Source of the DNA: Verrucomicrobia bacterium UBA1727
GTDB lineage: Bacteria > Verrucomicrobiota > Kiritimatiellia > RFP12 > UBA1067
Reading direction: 5' to 3'
Length of the DNA stretch: 25,101 nucleotides
Assembly (NCBI GenBank): GCA_002315875.1
Contig: DCIL01000013.1
Location: forward strand, 67,237 to 92,337
In this document: positions 15,201 through 22,593 of the stretch, piece after piece
How the letters are laid out: each line of letters begins with the position of its first letter
Position numbering within the stretch: position 1 is the first letter of the stretch
Made by a program: the position numbers and the translations under genes
Notes under the pieces: model-generated
What the model was told of the DNA's origin: nothing
The model's database searches: none
The model's input: only the letters and a program-made list of their open reading frames with translations

Positions 15201-15784
15201 ATGCCGCTCGAGCGCGTGTAGAGACAGCCGTGCGGCTTGAGCAGCTGCTTGCCGTGGGAAGTGATGAAGCCTTCCGTCGGATCCCACACGCTGAGTTTGA
15301 GCTCGTTCGCCCCTATCTTCACCAGCGCAGTGATGTCAAAGGAGAACGGAAGCTGTCCGCCGTCGTGCGGATAATCGGTGAGCTCAACGCCGTTGATCCA
15401 GATCTGCGTACGCCAGTCCACGCACTCGAAGTTCAGTAGAAGCCGCTCGTTTGCCGCGAGTGCCGGCGCCTCGAAGGTGCGACGATACCAAAGCGTCTCG
15501 TTCGGCTTGAGAAGACGTCCCACCCGCGAAAGCGAGGTCTCGATCGCAAACGGAACGAGAATCCCCTTCTCCCATTTCTCCGGCGATCCGTCCTTGCGCT
15601 TGGTGACCTGCCAATCCCAAAGTCCATTGAGATTGCTCCACTTCGTCGCACGTTCCAATTGCGGCCGCGGATACTCATTCAGCGCATTCTCAGGGGTTAC
15701 CTTCTCACCCCACTCGGTCATCATCGGCGCTGCACAGGCAACCGATGCGGACATCATCGCAAAAATCAAACAGTGTCTTTTCAT
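12284..15784 (-). CDS. Secreted two-barrel glycoside hydrolase: GH2 fused to DUF4838/alpha-glucuronidase-like module
   Basis: A 1166-aa exported protein. The ATG at 15784 overlaps the upstream stop as ATGA, and signal peptide MKRHCLIFAMMSASVACAA follows. Residues about 40-610 are a GH2 enzyme: jelly-roll with LNGLWDWQV, Ig-like middle, then a TIM barrel with MRKHIK at 364-369, acid/base Glu429 in YNEGWGQ and nucleophile Glu516 in GEYGG. Residues about 616-1166 are a second unit. It starts with a GH20/GH67-type beta-sandwich domain (RLEIDSSSLPTDKRFIGEIA, later GRLRGLFVGLGSLLRAIEW). A barrel opening YYARHFYNWYHMASEEELTR follows, with a CECEVC cluster at 870-875 like that of DUF4838 proteins. 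GH2 activity on a beta-galactoside, glucuronide or mannoside is likely; the second activity is unknown. A longer in-frame start at 15883 lies within the phosphatase gene and is rejected. Confidence 0.88.
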   Translation of the reverse strand: MKRHCLIFAMMSASVACAAPMMTEWGEKVTPENALNEYPRPQLERATKWSNLNGLWDWQVTKRKDGSPEKWEKGILVPFAIETSLSRVGRLLKPNETLWYRRTFEAPALAANERLLLNFECVDWRTQIWINGVELTDYPHDGGQLPFSFDITALVKIGANELKLSVWDPTEGFITSHGKQLLKPHGCLYTRSSGIVGTVWTEVVPVTHLTGYRIVSDVAAGAVTVKFEGTGNLMGAKGRVKVLKDGKEVASAEMRDWTKGVRIELPRPVRLWTPETPELYDLELVLEDALAGTRDTVKGYFGMRSFEMKRDSAGVLRFFLNGKLTFVNGTLDQGWWPDGFLTPPSEEAMKFDITLLKSFGYNAMRKHIKVEPRRYYALCDRLGIMVLQDLPSGFNDPQNRYAFSRYELKGMIDHLYNHPSIVMWIPYNEGWGQPDAAKTRDTLLWTMRYDTTRLVDGPSGWHDYEGGQLMQKNKRVNTEHLKFGAPAAGHCVDMHDYGGSPSMYPPNPYRASFLGEYGGCSLKVPGHRWQEDAKEFSYGNSADRKALEKRYVGLMEKIAALAKKGLAGAIYTQTTDVENELNGLVTYDRKVVKFDAAVMRKAHQKIYDAVVASEYVRLEIDSSSLPTDKRFIGEIALSRAKERTVFSADGKALVVSLALDPSLEGERYAIKVADGKASVKAGRLRGLFVGLGSLLRAIEWKGRSFAVADFERSGCPEKPIRCAYYARHFYNWYHMASEEELTRLTEDLALWGVNALTYQFSYPVVDLKCAKDGDVERFERVSKALAKNLERMDMDLFVGGGGNKAPHSTDPKFRAAPNTDPKRGNFGFNVCPAKPGALELLVNQQKRVLEKYDGFKIGQFGHWPYDEGGCECEVCRPWGGKGYLNLCKDLSALNKAKHPEAQTCLSTWTFHDDEFQMLWDYLGTEDSKWIDVLLIDSHGDFPKYPLTHKLPRKVPIITFPEISMWGREPWGGFGAIAMPERYERLFRQCESVVSGFKFYSEGLSEDINKVVVTQLYVDPKRHWQDIVREYCRWEFPGMDTEKFIELLVCLEKTQVLPNFKKGTTQTFNVGRGDIPHFEDFEVRCKFCLEEAKKAEALSAELEKSLPEARRNYWRWRHLRLRTIIDKEIFTARDWHTPKADECYRELLKMYRSERAYAHVRPPIRAN

Positions 15785-16977
15785 AGTTGACCTTTCTTTT
15801 CCAGCATGATGGAGCGGAACTTGGCGATCTCCTCGTCGGTGATGCCGCAGTCCTTCAAATAAAGGACGACGCGATCGTTCCACGAGGTCTTTTCGTCCCC
15901 ATAACCACCGAAGCCCTTGGCGAAGTGCAGTTCGGAATTCCAGACGAGCCCGTCTTTGGGACTATCCCATTCGAGATTGCCCTTCGCGTCCCGCTTCTCC
16001 TTCTCGTGCGTCTTGTAGGGAATGGACGGATAGAAGGTCGATTCCCAGTCCGTCTCGAGTCCCTGCCGACTAACGCCCAGCACGCCGTTGAGCACATACG
16101 CGAGCGCACCGGTACGATCCGCGCCCGCAATGCAATGGAAGATGATCGGATAGTTCTTCTCGTCCAGGAACAGCCGGAAGTTCTCCGCCATCGTCTTCTT
16201 GCCCGAAGAGCCGAAGATGCCGGCGTAGCTGCTGGAAGAGCGATTGACGTACTTTACCTTCTCCCCGAGCGGCGAGACCGACATTTTTGCAGTTTCGCCA
16301 TCGTTCCGGAGATCGAGTTCGGTCTTGATTCCGAGCTCGCCCGTCAGATAATCGACATCGGCCACGCAAAGGCGGTTGCGTCCGGGACGCCTCCCGCCGT
16401 TGGCACTGTTGTCGTTGAGTCCCTGAGAACGATAGATCATCCCCTGGCGGACCCGCTGTCCGCCAAGTCCGATGCGTCCGCCCAGATCGCGGAAATTGCC
16501 TACGCGTCCCTCGATGGCGATCCAACGCGGCGCGACGTCCTCAGTGCGAAACGAGCGGACCTCGCTCTCGGTGTCGGACTTCTTGCCGCGGCAGATGACC
16601 TTCCAGTAATACGTCGTTGCAATCTCAAGATTGGCATATTTGATCTCAAGCTTGACGAGTCCGTCCTTCTTCTTCGCGCCATCGAAGGCGCGGGCATCCG
16701 AGAAGTCGCGCTTCTTCGCTACAAGCACGTCCCAAGCGCCCTTCTCGTCGTCCGTCGCCTTCCAGCTTACGACGAACGGCAGCGCCTTTCGCCAAAGTCC
16801 GTGACGGATTTTCTTACCGTTCTCCTTATCCTTCTTGAAAAGTTCAAGCCGCTCCTCCAGCGTCGGCAGCGACATCACCGTCTTCTGATTGTCCGGCACG
16901 AGCTGCACCGTCGCATCCGGCGCCGGCGAAACGAGTTCAATGACAGCTATGGCAATGGCAAGTACATTCATATTCAT
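15781..16977 (-). CDS. Secreted Ig/FN3-like plus tyrosine-phosphatase-family protein
   Basis: A 398-aa protein with a hydrophobic N-terminus (MNVLAIAIAVIELVSPAP) that should export it. Residues about 65-147 form an FN3/Ig-like sandwich (PFVVSWKATDD, then ATTYYWKVICRG). Residues about 150-350 match the bacterial protein tyrosine/serine phosphatase family (Y_phosphatase3): NFRDLGG at 161-167, YRSQGLND, and the P-loop HCIAGADRTG at 281-290 with nucleophile Cys282 and Arg288. The usual Lys of the CX5R loop in this family is Ala here. It may dephosphorylate secreted proteins or phosphorylated glycans. The ATG at 16977 is only 3 nt from AAAGGA, so the Met at 16971 (9-nt spacing) may be the true start. 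Neighbours are two secreted glycosidases. Confidence 0.86.
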   Translation of the reverse strand: MNMNVLAIAIAVIELVSPAPDATVQLVPDNQKTVMSLPTLEERLELFKKDKENGKKIRHGLWRKALPFVVSWKATDDEKGAWDVLVAKKRDFSDARAFDGAKKKDGLVKLEIKYANLEIATTYYWKVICRGKKSDTESEVRSFRTEDVAPRWIAIEGRVGNFRDLGGRIGLGGQRVRQGMIYRSQGLNDNSANGGRRPGRNRLCVADVDYLTGELGIKTELDLRNDGETAKMSVSPLGEKVKYVNRSSSSYAGIFGSSGKKTMAENFRLFLDEKNYPIIFHCIAGADRTGALAYVLNGVLGVSRQGLETDWESTFYPSIPYKTHEKEKRDAKGNLEWDSPKDGLVWNSELHFAKGFGGYGDEKTSWNDRVVLYLKDCGITDEEIAKFRSIMLEKKGQL

Positions 16978-16984
16978 CAGTCCT

Positions 16985-18949
16985 TTAGAATTCCAGAATC
17001 GCGAAATCGTTTGCTCCGAGCGAAATCACGCCGTCGGTGCAGTTGCCGCGGACGATACGCGCCACCGGTTTCACCGCGGTGATCGCGCACTTTACCGGAC
17101 CATCATTGTAGTTTACGGCAACCACCAGCGTTCTGCCGTTCGGCAGACGATGCTCGGTAAGACCGACATTCGCCTCCGACTTTTCGGTGACCATTCGCCT
17201 CACGCCGGCAACCTTCGCCGCGGCACGGTAGACGAGATAGGCCGGATTGAGTTTTTCGCCGTAATAGGCACCACCCTTGAGAAAGGTATCGCACTCAATC
17301 GCGGAATTTACGTAGACGACCTTACCCTTGCCGTAATCCGCAACCGTCACCATCGCCTCGCCAGCGGCGCTCGCACCGAGCACGCGACTGCGAACCGGAC
17401 GAATCTTCACGGTGGTCGAGCGGTTGGCGGTTATCGGACGCTCCGGCGCATCCTTCATCGTGAAGACAACCGTCGAACCGTCCTTCGTCACATAATCGAT
17501 CTCGTTTCCGGTCACCTCGTCGAAATGCGAAAGCGCCATCTCGTTACCCTTCGAAACGAGCAGCGTCGCGCCACCGCGCACCTTGTCCAACACCCTGAAC
17601 CACGCATCGCCAGAGTAAGTGTTGAAGTCCACGCCGGACGGCAAGATGTAGAACTTCGCATCTGGGAGCTTGCCTTCCGCACCGGCGAAACAAATGTCGA
17701 AACCTGCCTGACGCGCAAGCGCAAACGCCCCGAAACTCGGCGGCAGCGCCTTTTCGGATTCATTGACGAGACAGACCGCATCGATCTGCCGCGGCGGAAG
17801 TTCGGGATACGGAAAGGCCTTGAGAAACTCGGTAAAGGACTTCATCTCACACAGCACCGGCTTTGCCGAGAAGTCCTTGCGGATAAGTCCGAGATCGCAC
17901 TCGACCGCAGTCCAGGTATAGGGCGGGAAGCGAAGATGCCCCTGATCGAACGCACACCACCAGACGTAAGCTCCAAGGCCGTTCACCCACGAGGTCACGA
18001 GCGCGTTGCGGACATTCCCCGCGGCACGCGCTTCACTGCAGACATTGCGTCCCATATCCCCCGCCTCTTCGGCGAAGCACGGTTTGCCGGACACTCCCGC
18101 GTACATCAGCGATTCCGCCGCGGCATGGAGTCCGTTCCTGAGCGAATTGAACGGCTCGCGGTTCATGTTCGGAGTCCAAAGCGGATACGGATGAGTCGTT
18201 AGCACGTCCATGAGCTCACCCTGATCGCGGAGATTCCACGGCGAGCCCGCCTTCGCCTCAAGCGAATGCATGCCGCTCACGACGGGACGCGTCCGGTCCT
18301 CGAGACGGATGGCGGACGAGATCTCGAACATCCACGCCCAGTCGTCCGCGGCACTTCCACCGCCCATGCAATTGCATTCGTTGCCAAGATCCCACGCGGC
18401 GATGGCGGGATGATCCTTCATCTCACGGACGAAATGCCGCACGAAACGAATCTGCCAGCGACGCACCTCGGGATCGGTGATGAGATTCCTGCGCTCGAGC
18501 GCCGGCGGCACGAACATGCGCCCCGACATCCAGCCGGTAATCAGTCCCACCACCAGCTTCATCTCATGCTTTGCCGCGATATCGCACATCGTGCGGAAAC
18601 GCGCCATCATCTCCTCGTCCACACAGTCCGGATTCTGCAGCGGACCGTCCTTCTGGGTCCAGCAGCGGAACGAGCCGCCGCCACCGTACTGCGCCGTGAG
18701 CGGTTGGAAGTCCGGCCAGAGCGGAAACACCCGCATCACCGAAAGTCCGTAATCGGAAAGCGCGGCGATGTCCTTCCTGACCTGCGCCTCGTTCCAGTCA
18801 CGCCACATCATCATGCCGGCGTGACTCGCCCAGTAATTGCAGCCGGTTACAAGCTTTCCGGATTTGAACAGCACCACCGGCTCGGCGGCCGCGGCGGCGA
18901 GCGAGATCACCACCGCCACCGCCGCCAACGTCGCCCTCAGCATCTTCAT
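16985..18949 (-). CDS. Secreted clan-A glycoside hydrolase (GH5/GH42-like)
   Basis: A 654-aa protein, start chosen at ATG 18949 because it forms an ATGA overlap with the phosphoesterase stop and opens a signal peptide (MKMLRATLAAVAVVISLAAAAA). The N-terminal barrel (about 25-400) has the clan GH-A layout. GCNYWASHAGMMMWRDWNEA opens the barrel, acid/base Glu191 lies in AWDLGNECN, and the probable nucleophile is Glu294 in CFAEEAG. Residues about 420-600 contain a Rossmann-like segment (KFYILPSGVDFNTYSGDAWFRVLDKVRGGATLL) like the glutaminase-type middle domain of GH42 enzymes. The end is a small beta-domain (LVVAVNYNDGPVKCAI). A beta-mannosidase, beta-galactosidase or related activity is plausible; the family cannot be fixed by eye. 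Confidence 0.85.
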   Translation of the reverse strand: MKMLRATLAAVAVVISLAAAAAEPVVLFKSGKLVTGCNYWASHAGMMMWRDWNEAQVRKDIAALSDYGLSVMRVFPLWPDFQPLTAQYGGGGSFRCWTQKDGPLQNPDCVDEEMMARFRTMCDIAAKHEMKLVVGLITGWMSGRMFVPPALERRNLITDPEVRRWQIRFVRHFVREMKDHPAIAAWDLGNECNCMGGGSAADDWAWMFEISSAIRLEDRTRPVVSGMHSLEAKAGSPWNLRDQGELMDVLTTHPYPLWTPNMNREPFNSLRNGLHAAAESLMYAGVSGKPCFAEEAGDMGRNVCSEARAAGNVRNALVTSWVNGLGAYVWWCAFDQGHLRFPPYTWTAVECDLGLIRKDFSAKPVLCEMKSFTEFLKAFPYPELPPRQIDAVCLVNESEKALPPSFGAFALARQAGFDICFAGAEGKLPDAKFYILPSGVDFNTYSGDAWFRVLDKVRGGATLLVSKGNEMALSHFDEVTGNEIDYVTKDGSTVVFTMKDAPERPITANRSTTVKIRPVRSRVLGASAAGEAMVTVADYGKGKVVYVNSAIECDTFLKGGAYYGEKLNPAYLVYRAAAKVAGVRRMVTEKSEANVGLTEHRLPNGRTLVVAVNYNDGPVKCAITAVKPVARIVRGNCTDGVISLGANDFAILEF

Positions 18950-20394
18950 GCCTTCGGTCCCATTGCCACGATGGCCTTGCCGGACTTGCCGAAGATCTCG
19001 CGCGGACGCACTGCGATCTTGCACTGATCAGGCGACGCGGGCAATTCCGAAACCGCGAAGAGGCAACGTCCGGGATCGGTATCCTTCGCCAGCGCCACGC
19101 AGCACTTGTGCGAATAGACGTTACGCTTGAGCCGCTTCTCGCCCGCAACCACCGCGACCTCGAAATCGTAAGCGCGCGGACTTGTCGCCACGGGGAAAGT
19201 GACCTCTAACTGCTCGGTCGGAGTGCCCTTGCGGTCCTTGCCCTTGATGACCTTCCACGCCGCCTTGGCGTCCGCCGCGAATTGCGGCGCCTGAGCACGT
19301 TCCGCGATCGCCTCATGGGTGTAGGGACGCTTCGAGCTGTCGATCGGAATCACCCAGTCGTCCGCCACCGGCAGGTCGGTCGACACCTCATGACGATGGA
19401 CGACGACGCGATCGTCATAGACATCGACGAGATAGACCTGCGACACACCGCCATAGAAGAAGTGTCCCATCTGCGGCGGCGAGGTGCGCACCTGCTTCTT
19501 ATCCTTGCCCAGGAAGCTGCCGTATCCATTCTCATGTTCACGGGTGGTATCACCGGCCAAATAGCTGAGCGAAGGCACCTCAAGCGCGGTGAACGCTCCC
19601 TGCCAGATCGAATTCTCCTGCTGGCCCATGAAATGTCCGTGTCCGCAGAAGGCGATGCAGTTAGGATACTGCGAGAGCAGCTTGCCGGTCGAACCGTCCT
19701 CCTGTCCCCACGCGTACTTTCCGCACGCGGTGTCGCGGTAGATGCGATGCTGCGAATGGAAGAACGGCTTCTTCGGATCGAACTTGTGCGCGGCCAGAGT
19801 CGGCGCAAGTTCGGGAGTGTTGTTGCCCCACTTGTTGTTCGGCTCGCCGATGGTGAAATGGGACAGGACGAAATCGTAGCCCTTGACGTTCTTGATCTGC
19901 ACCGGCGCCCATTTCTCGTGGAAGCACCTCTCCCAGATCGCCCCGGGGTCGCGATTCCAGATGAGATGTTCGGACATCGCCTTCTCGCCGCCGTAGAACT
20001 TGTCCATCTCGCTCTTACGCAGGCGCTTGTAGATGTCATGGCTCATGTCGTGGTCGCCGTAATGGAGGAGATTGACGATCGGCTGTCCGTCGGAGCGACG
20101 ATTGTTCGGGAAGACCTTGAACCAATCATTCGCAACGCGCTGCAGTTCCGCCTCGACTCCGTAGTCCGCCATGTCGCCGCAGACCATGATTGCGTCCGCC
20201 CCCTGCTTGTCGAACCACTTGAGCGCCGCCGGCCACTTCTTCTGCGACCAGGGTATCTCGTTGATGTGGATGTCGGCCATCACGCCGAAACGCAGGCGAA
20301 GTCCGTCTTTTGCCGCAGCCATTGCCGCATTGGGAATGAAAGGCGCCGCGGCAAACGCCGCACCGCAACCGATGAATTCGCGTCTTGTAGTCAT
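18946..20394 (-). CDS. Tat-exported calcineurin-like metallophosphoesterase
   Basis: A 482-aa protein starting at ATG 20394 with a twin-arginine signal (MTTRREFIGCGAAFAAAPFI). Metallophosphoesterase motifs appear in order: MADIH at 39-43, GDMADYG at 73-79, YGDHD at 112-116, HSQHRIYRD, and CGHGHFMG. The third motif is normally GNH(E/D); here the metal-ligand Asn is Asp114. A C-terminal beta-rich domain of about 130 residues (RKGTPTEQLEVTFPVA onward) follows, as in several secreted phosphoesterases of glycan loci. It probably hydrolyses a phosphomonoester or diester outside the cytoplasm. The start is supported by the signal peptide, by GAGGA 3-4 nt upstream and by a TATAAT box just before it. 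The 11-residue upstream extension seen in frame has no support. Confidence 0.9.
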   Translation of the reverse strand: MTTRREFIGCGAAFAAAPFIPNAAMAAAKDGLRLRFGVMADIHINEIPWSQKKWPAALKWFDKQGADAIMVCGDMADYGVEAELQRVANDWFKVFPNNRRSDGQPIVNLLHYGDHDMSHDIYKRLRKSEMDKFYGGEKAMSEHLIWNRDPGAIWERCFHEKWAPVQIKNVKGYDFVLSHFTIGEPNNKWGNNTPELAPTLAAHKFDPKKPFFHSQHRIYRDTACGKYAWGQEDGSTGKLLSQYPNCIAFCGHGHFMGQQENSIWQGAFTALEVPSLSYLAGDTTREHENGYGSFLGKDKKQVRTSPPQMGHFFYGGVSQVYLVDVYDDRVVVHRHEVSTDLPVADDWVIPIDSSKRPYTHEAIAERAQAPQFAADAKAAWKVIKGKDRKGTPTEQLEVTFPVATSPRAYDFEVAVVAGEKRLKRNVYSHKCCVALAKDTDPGRCLFAVSELPASPDQCKIAVRPREIFGKSGKAIVAMGPKA

Positions 20395-20403
20395 AATCCT
20401 CGA

Positions 20404-20432
20404 ATTATACCATCTACGCTCAGGCAAAGCAA
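20404..20432 (-). promoter_or_regulatory. Candidate sigma-70-type promoter before the phosphoesterase gene
   Basis: On the minus strand a perfect TATAAT (20404-20409) is preceded 17 nt upstream by TTGCTT (20427-20432), which matches 3 of 6 positions of TTGACA. A transcript from it would start around 20397, giving an almost leaderless mRNA for the ATG at 20394. The -35 lies inside the end of the transporter gene and the -10 in the 25-nt gap. The perfect -10 stands out in GC-rich sequence, but the weak -35 keeps confidence moderate. Confidence 0.4.
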
Positions 20433-21505
20433 TGCGATAGCAAAATTCCGAGGGGGATGCTGGAGACGATTGCCGTCATGACCCCGACACGGCGGGAGTA
20501 GATCGCAGCAAAGGCGAGCACGGTAAGAACGATGCCCGAAAGTGACGCGCAGGACGTCTTGGCGAAGATGAACAGCGCCGCGATCATGAGCGCGACCGAG
20601 ACGGGACGCACCCCGGCGAGAATACCGCTCACGATGCGGCTCGTGCGGAAGCGATCAAGCGAACTCAACGCCAGATAGGCAAGCACGGAACCGGGCAACA
20701 ACAGCATAGCGGACGCAAACAGCGAGCCTCCGATCCCCGCGAGGCGATATCCGAAGAACGTCGCGCAGTTAACGCCGACCGGACCCGGTGTCATCTGCGA
20801 AAGCGCCATCACGTTCGAGAACTCCTCCGCGGCAATGTTGAGATACGGAGCCGAAGCGCCGACAAACGACTCAACATACATCGGCACGATCACGAAGCCA
20901 CCGCCGAAGGCAAGAAGTCCGTATTTTGCAAAGAGCAAAAGCGGAACAATAGCGGACGACTTAAAGCACTTTCCCTTCGGCAGACACTCCTTCGCCAGCC
21001 CCACCGCCATCGCCACTACCAGCACCAGCGCGGCATTCACGCCGAAATAAGCGAGCGCAAGAAATGCAAGCGCGAAAGTCGTCCACGCGAACGGCGAAGA
21101 AAGATTGCGCTTCCAACTGCGCGCGATCGCCGCGGCAATGATGCCGGTCAGCACCGCCCTAAGTCCCGTGAACGCACCGACGACAAGCGGATGGCCGAGC
21201 GGCAGCGAATCGTAGAAGCAGGAGAGCGCAAGAAAGACACCGACCGCAGGCAGCGCGATGGCGATTACGGAAACGACCGCGCCGACAATGCCGGCGCGCT
21301 TCCTGCCGAGATAGACCGCAGTGTGGGTCGCGATGAGACCTGGAATCATCTGGAAGACGGGCAGCATGTCCAGAAGCTCGCCTTCCTCACTCCACCGCTT
21401 CTTGGCGAAATGCGAATCCGCCACCGCGATGATCGCATAGCCGCCGCCGACCACACAAAGCGAAAGCCGGAAGAATTCCCAAAAGAGCTCGAGCAGAATT
21501 TTCAA
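20420..21505 (-). CDS. chrA: CHR-family (chromate-type) anion transporter, two-domain
   Basis: A 361-aa inner-membrane protein made of two homologous halves, the long-chain CHR architecture. The first half has FFRLSLCVVGGGYAII at 11-26 and MIPGLIATHTAVYLGRKRAG at 53-72. The second has LLAFGGGFVIVPMYVESF at 197-214 and SQMTPGPVGVNCATFFGYRLAG at 236-257. About ten hydrophobic helices are visible. Characterised members export chromate by exchange or proton coupling, but many relatives have unknown anion substrates. The start is TTG at 21505, overlapping the RNase HII fusion stop as TTGA, with no clear Shine-Dalgarno. Nothing nearby (no ChrB regulator, no metal genes) supports a chromate-resistance role. 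Confidence 0.9.
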   Translation of the reverse strand: MKILLELFWEFFRLSLCVVGGGYAIIAVADSHFAKKRWSEEGELLDMLPVFQMIPGLIATHTAVYLGRKRAGIVGAVVSVIAIALPAVGVFLALSCFYDSLPLGHPLVVGAFTGLRAVLTGIIAAAIARSWKRNLSSPFAWTTFALAFLALAYFGVNAALVLVVAMAVGLAKECLPKGKCFKSSAIVPLLLFAKYGLLAFGGGFVIVPMYVESFVGASAPYLNIAAEEFSNVMALSQMTPGPVGVNCATFFGYRLAGIGGSLFASAMLLLPGSVLAYLALSSLDRFRTSRIVSGILAGVRPVSVALMIAALFIFAKTSCASLSGIVLTVLAFAAIYSRRVGVMTAIVSSIPLGILLSHCFA

Positions 21506-22593
21506 AGCGGGAGCGTATCGAGTTTGAGATCGAAGGAAAGGCGGTGCTCGGGACTTGGACCGAGCCGCTTCAGCGCCGCGTAATGTTCCGCCGTCGGATA
21601 GCCCTTGTGTTGTGCGATGCCATAGCCGGGATAAAGCTTCTCAAGCCGCAGACAGTCCGCATCCCTCGCCGTCTTCGCGAGAATCGAGGCCGCCGCGACC
21701 AATAACGATTTCGCATCGCCCTTCACGAGATTAGTCGAATTGGCCAGCGTCTTCACCGGCAAGCCGTCCACCAGCACCGCGGCATTCCCAAGGTCCGAAT
21801 CGCTTCGCACAGCCGCGACCGCACGATTCATCGCCAGATGCGTCGCCTTGAGAATATTCAGCTCGTCAATCTCCTTCGCACTCGCGCACGCCACCGCCCA
21901 ACGGCAGCCCGGCGTATCCTTGATGATTGCGGCCAGCATCTCGCGTTTCTCGGGCGAAAGCTGCTTGGAGTCATTGATCGCGGACCATTCACCGTGCAGC
22001 AATTTCTCCGCAAGGTCAAGCGGCACCGAAACCGCCCCAGCGTAAACGCCACCGACGAGCGGACCGCGTCCCGCCTCGTCGACTCCTATTACCGCCGGCA
22101 CGCCGAGCGATTTTTCGTAATCGAGCGAAACGCCCTCGACCACGATCTCATCGAGCAGAAGGTCATGCGCCTCACGCGGCAATTCGTCCACCAGCTGAAA
22201 ACGATAGGCGACCCCGAGCTTGAGCGCGGACGCTTTCGCCGCGGACAAAAAGCGATCATACCATCCGCCGCCGAAACCGACGCGGTCGCCGGCGAGCGTG
22301 AAGGCAAGTCCGGGACAAATCCAGACATCGACCTCGTTCGCCCGCGGCACGATCCATTCGTCTCCGCGCTTCTCGGGCACGACGATCTCGCCTGGAAACT
22401 TCGCAAAGAATTCCGAAAGATCAATCTCGGTTTTGAGCGCTTCGTAGGCGCAAACGAGTTTCGCACCGCGGCACTTGAGGAGCAGACGCTCGCAGATTCG
22501 GGACGAAACCTCGGCGCGGCGCTTCTCGCTCACCTTGCGCCGCTTCGCTTTCATCAGCTCGCGGACCGAGGCCTTGTCCGTCAAATCGATCAT
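21502..22593 (-). CDS. Fusion of 5-formyltetrahydrofolate cyclo-ligase and ribonuclease HII
   Basis: A 363-aa cytoplasmic fusion. Residues 1-160 are a 5-formyltetrahydrofolate cyclo-ligase, which returns 5-formyl-THF to 5,10-methenyl-THF using ATP. The signature DVWICPGLAFTLAGDRVGFG followed by GGWYDRFL lies at 89-116, and a basic N-terminal helix (MKAKRRKVSEKRR) is present. Residues about 165-363 are RNase HII, which nicks RNA:DNA hybrids and removes misincorporated ribonucleotides. Its signatures are VDEAGRGPLVGG at 171-182, NDSKQLSP at 207-214, VDG at 275-277, KGD at 291-293, AAASILAK and QHKGYPTAEH. All four catalytic acids appear intact (Asp172, Glu173, Asp276, Asp293 by alignment to E. 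coli RnhB). Both halves look full length. ATG overlaps the upstream stop (ATGA). Confidence 0.93.
   Translation of the reverse strand: MIDLTDKASVRELMKAKRRKVSEKRRAEVSSRICERLLLKCRGAKLVCAYEALKTEIDLSEFFAKFPGEIVVPEKRGDEWIVPRANEVDVWICPGLAFTLAGDRVGFGGGWYDRFLSAAKASALKLGVAYRFQLVDELPREAHDLLLDEIVVEGVSLDYEKSLGVPAVIGVDEAGRGPLVGGVYAGAVSVPLDLAEKLLHGEWSAINDSKQLSPEKREMLAAIIKDTPGCRWAVACASAKEIDELNILKATHLAMNRAVAAVRSDSDLGNAAVLVDGLPVKTLANSTNLVKGDAKSLLVAAASILAKTARDADCLRLEKLYPGYGIAQHKGYPTAEHYAALKRLGPSPEHRLSFDLKLDTLPL

Noticed and set aside
15784..15883. N-terminal extension of the GH2 gene to an upstream ATG
   Set aside because: The added 33 residues are Arg/His-rich, lie inside the phosphatase gene and would bury the signal peptide. 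The ATGA overlap start is better.
18950..19024. Upstream start of the GH5/GH42-like gene within the phosphoesterase gene
   Set aside because: It would put 25 polar residues before an evident signal peptide; the ATG at 18949 overlapping the upstream stop is preferred.
20420..21505. Chromate-resistance operon
   Set aside because: Only the CHR transporter is present, without ChrB, ChrR or other metal genes, so a resistance role is not supported.
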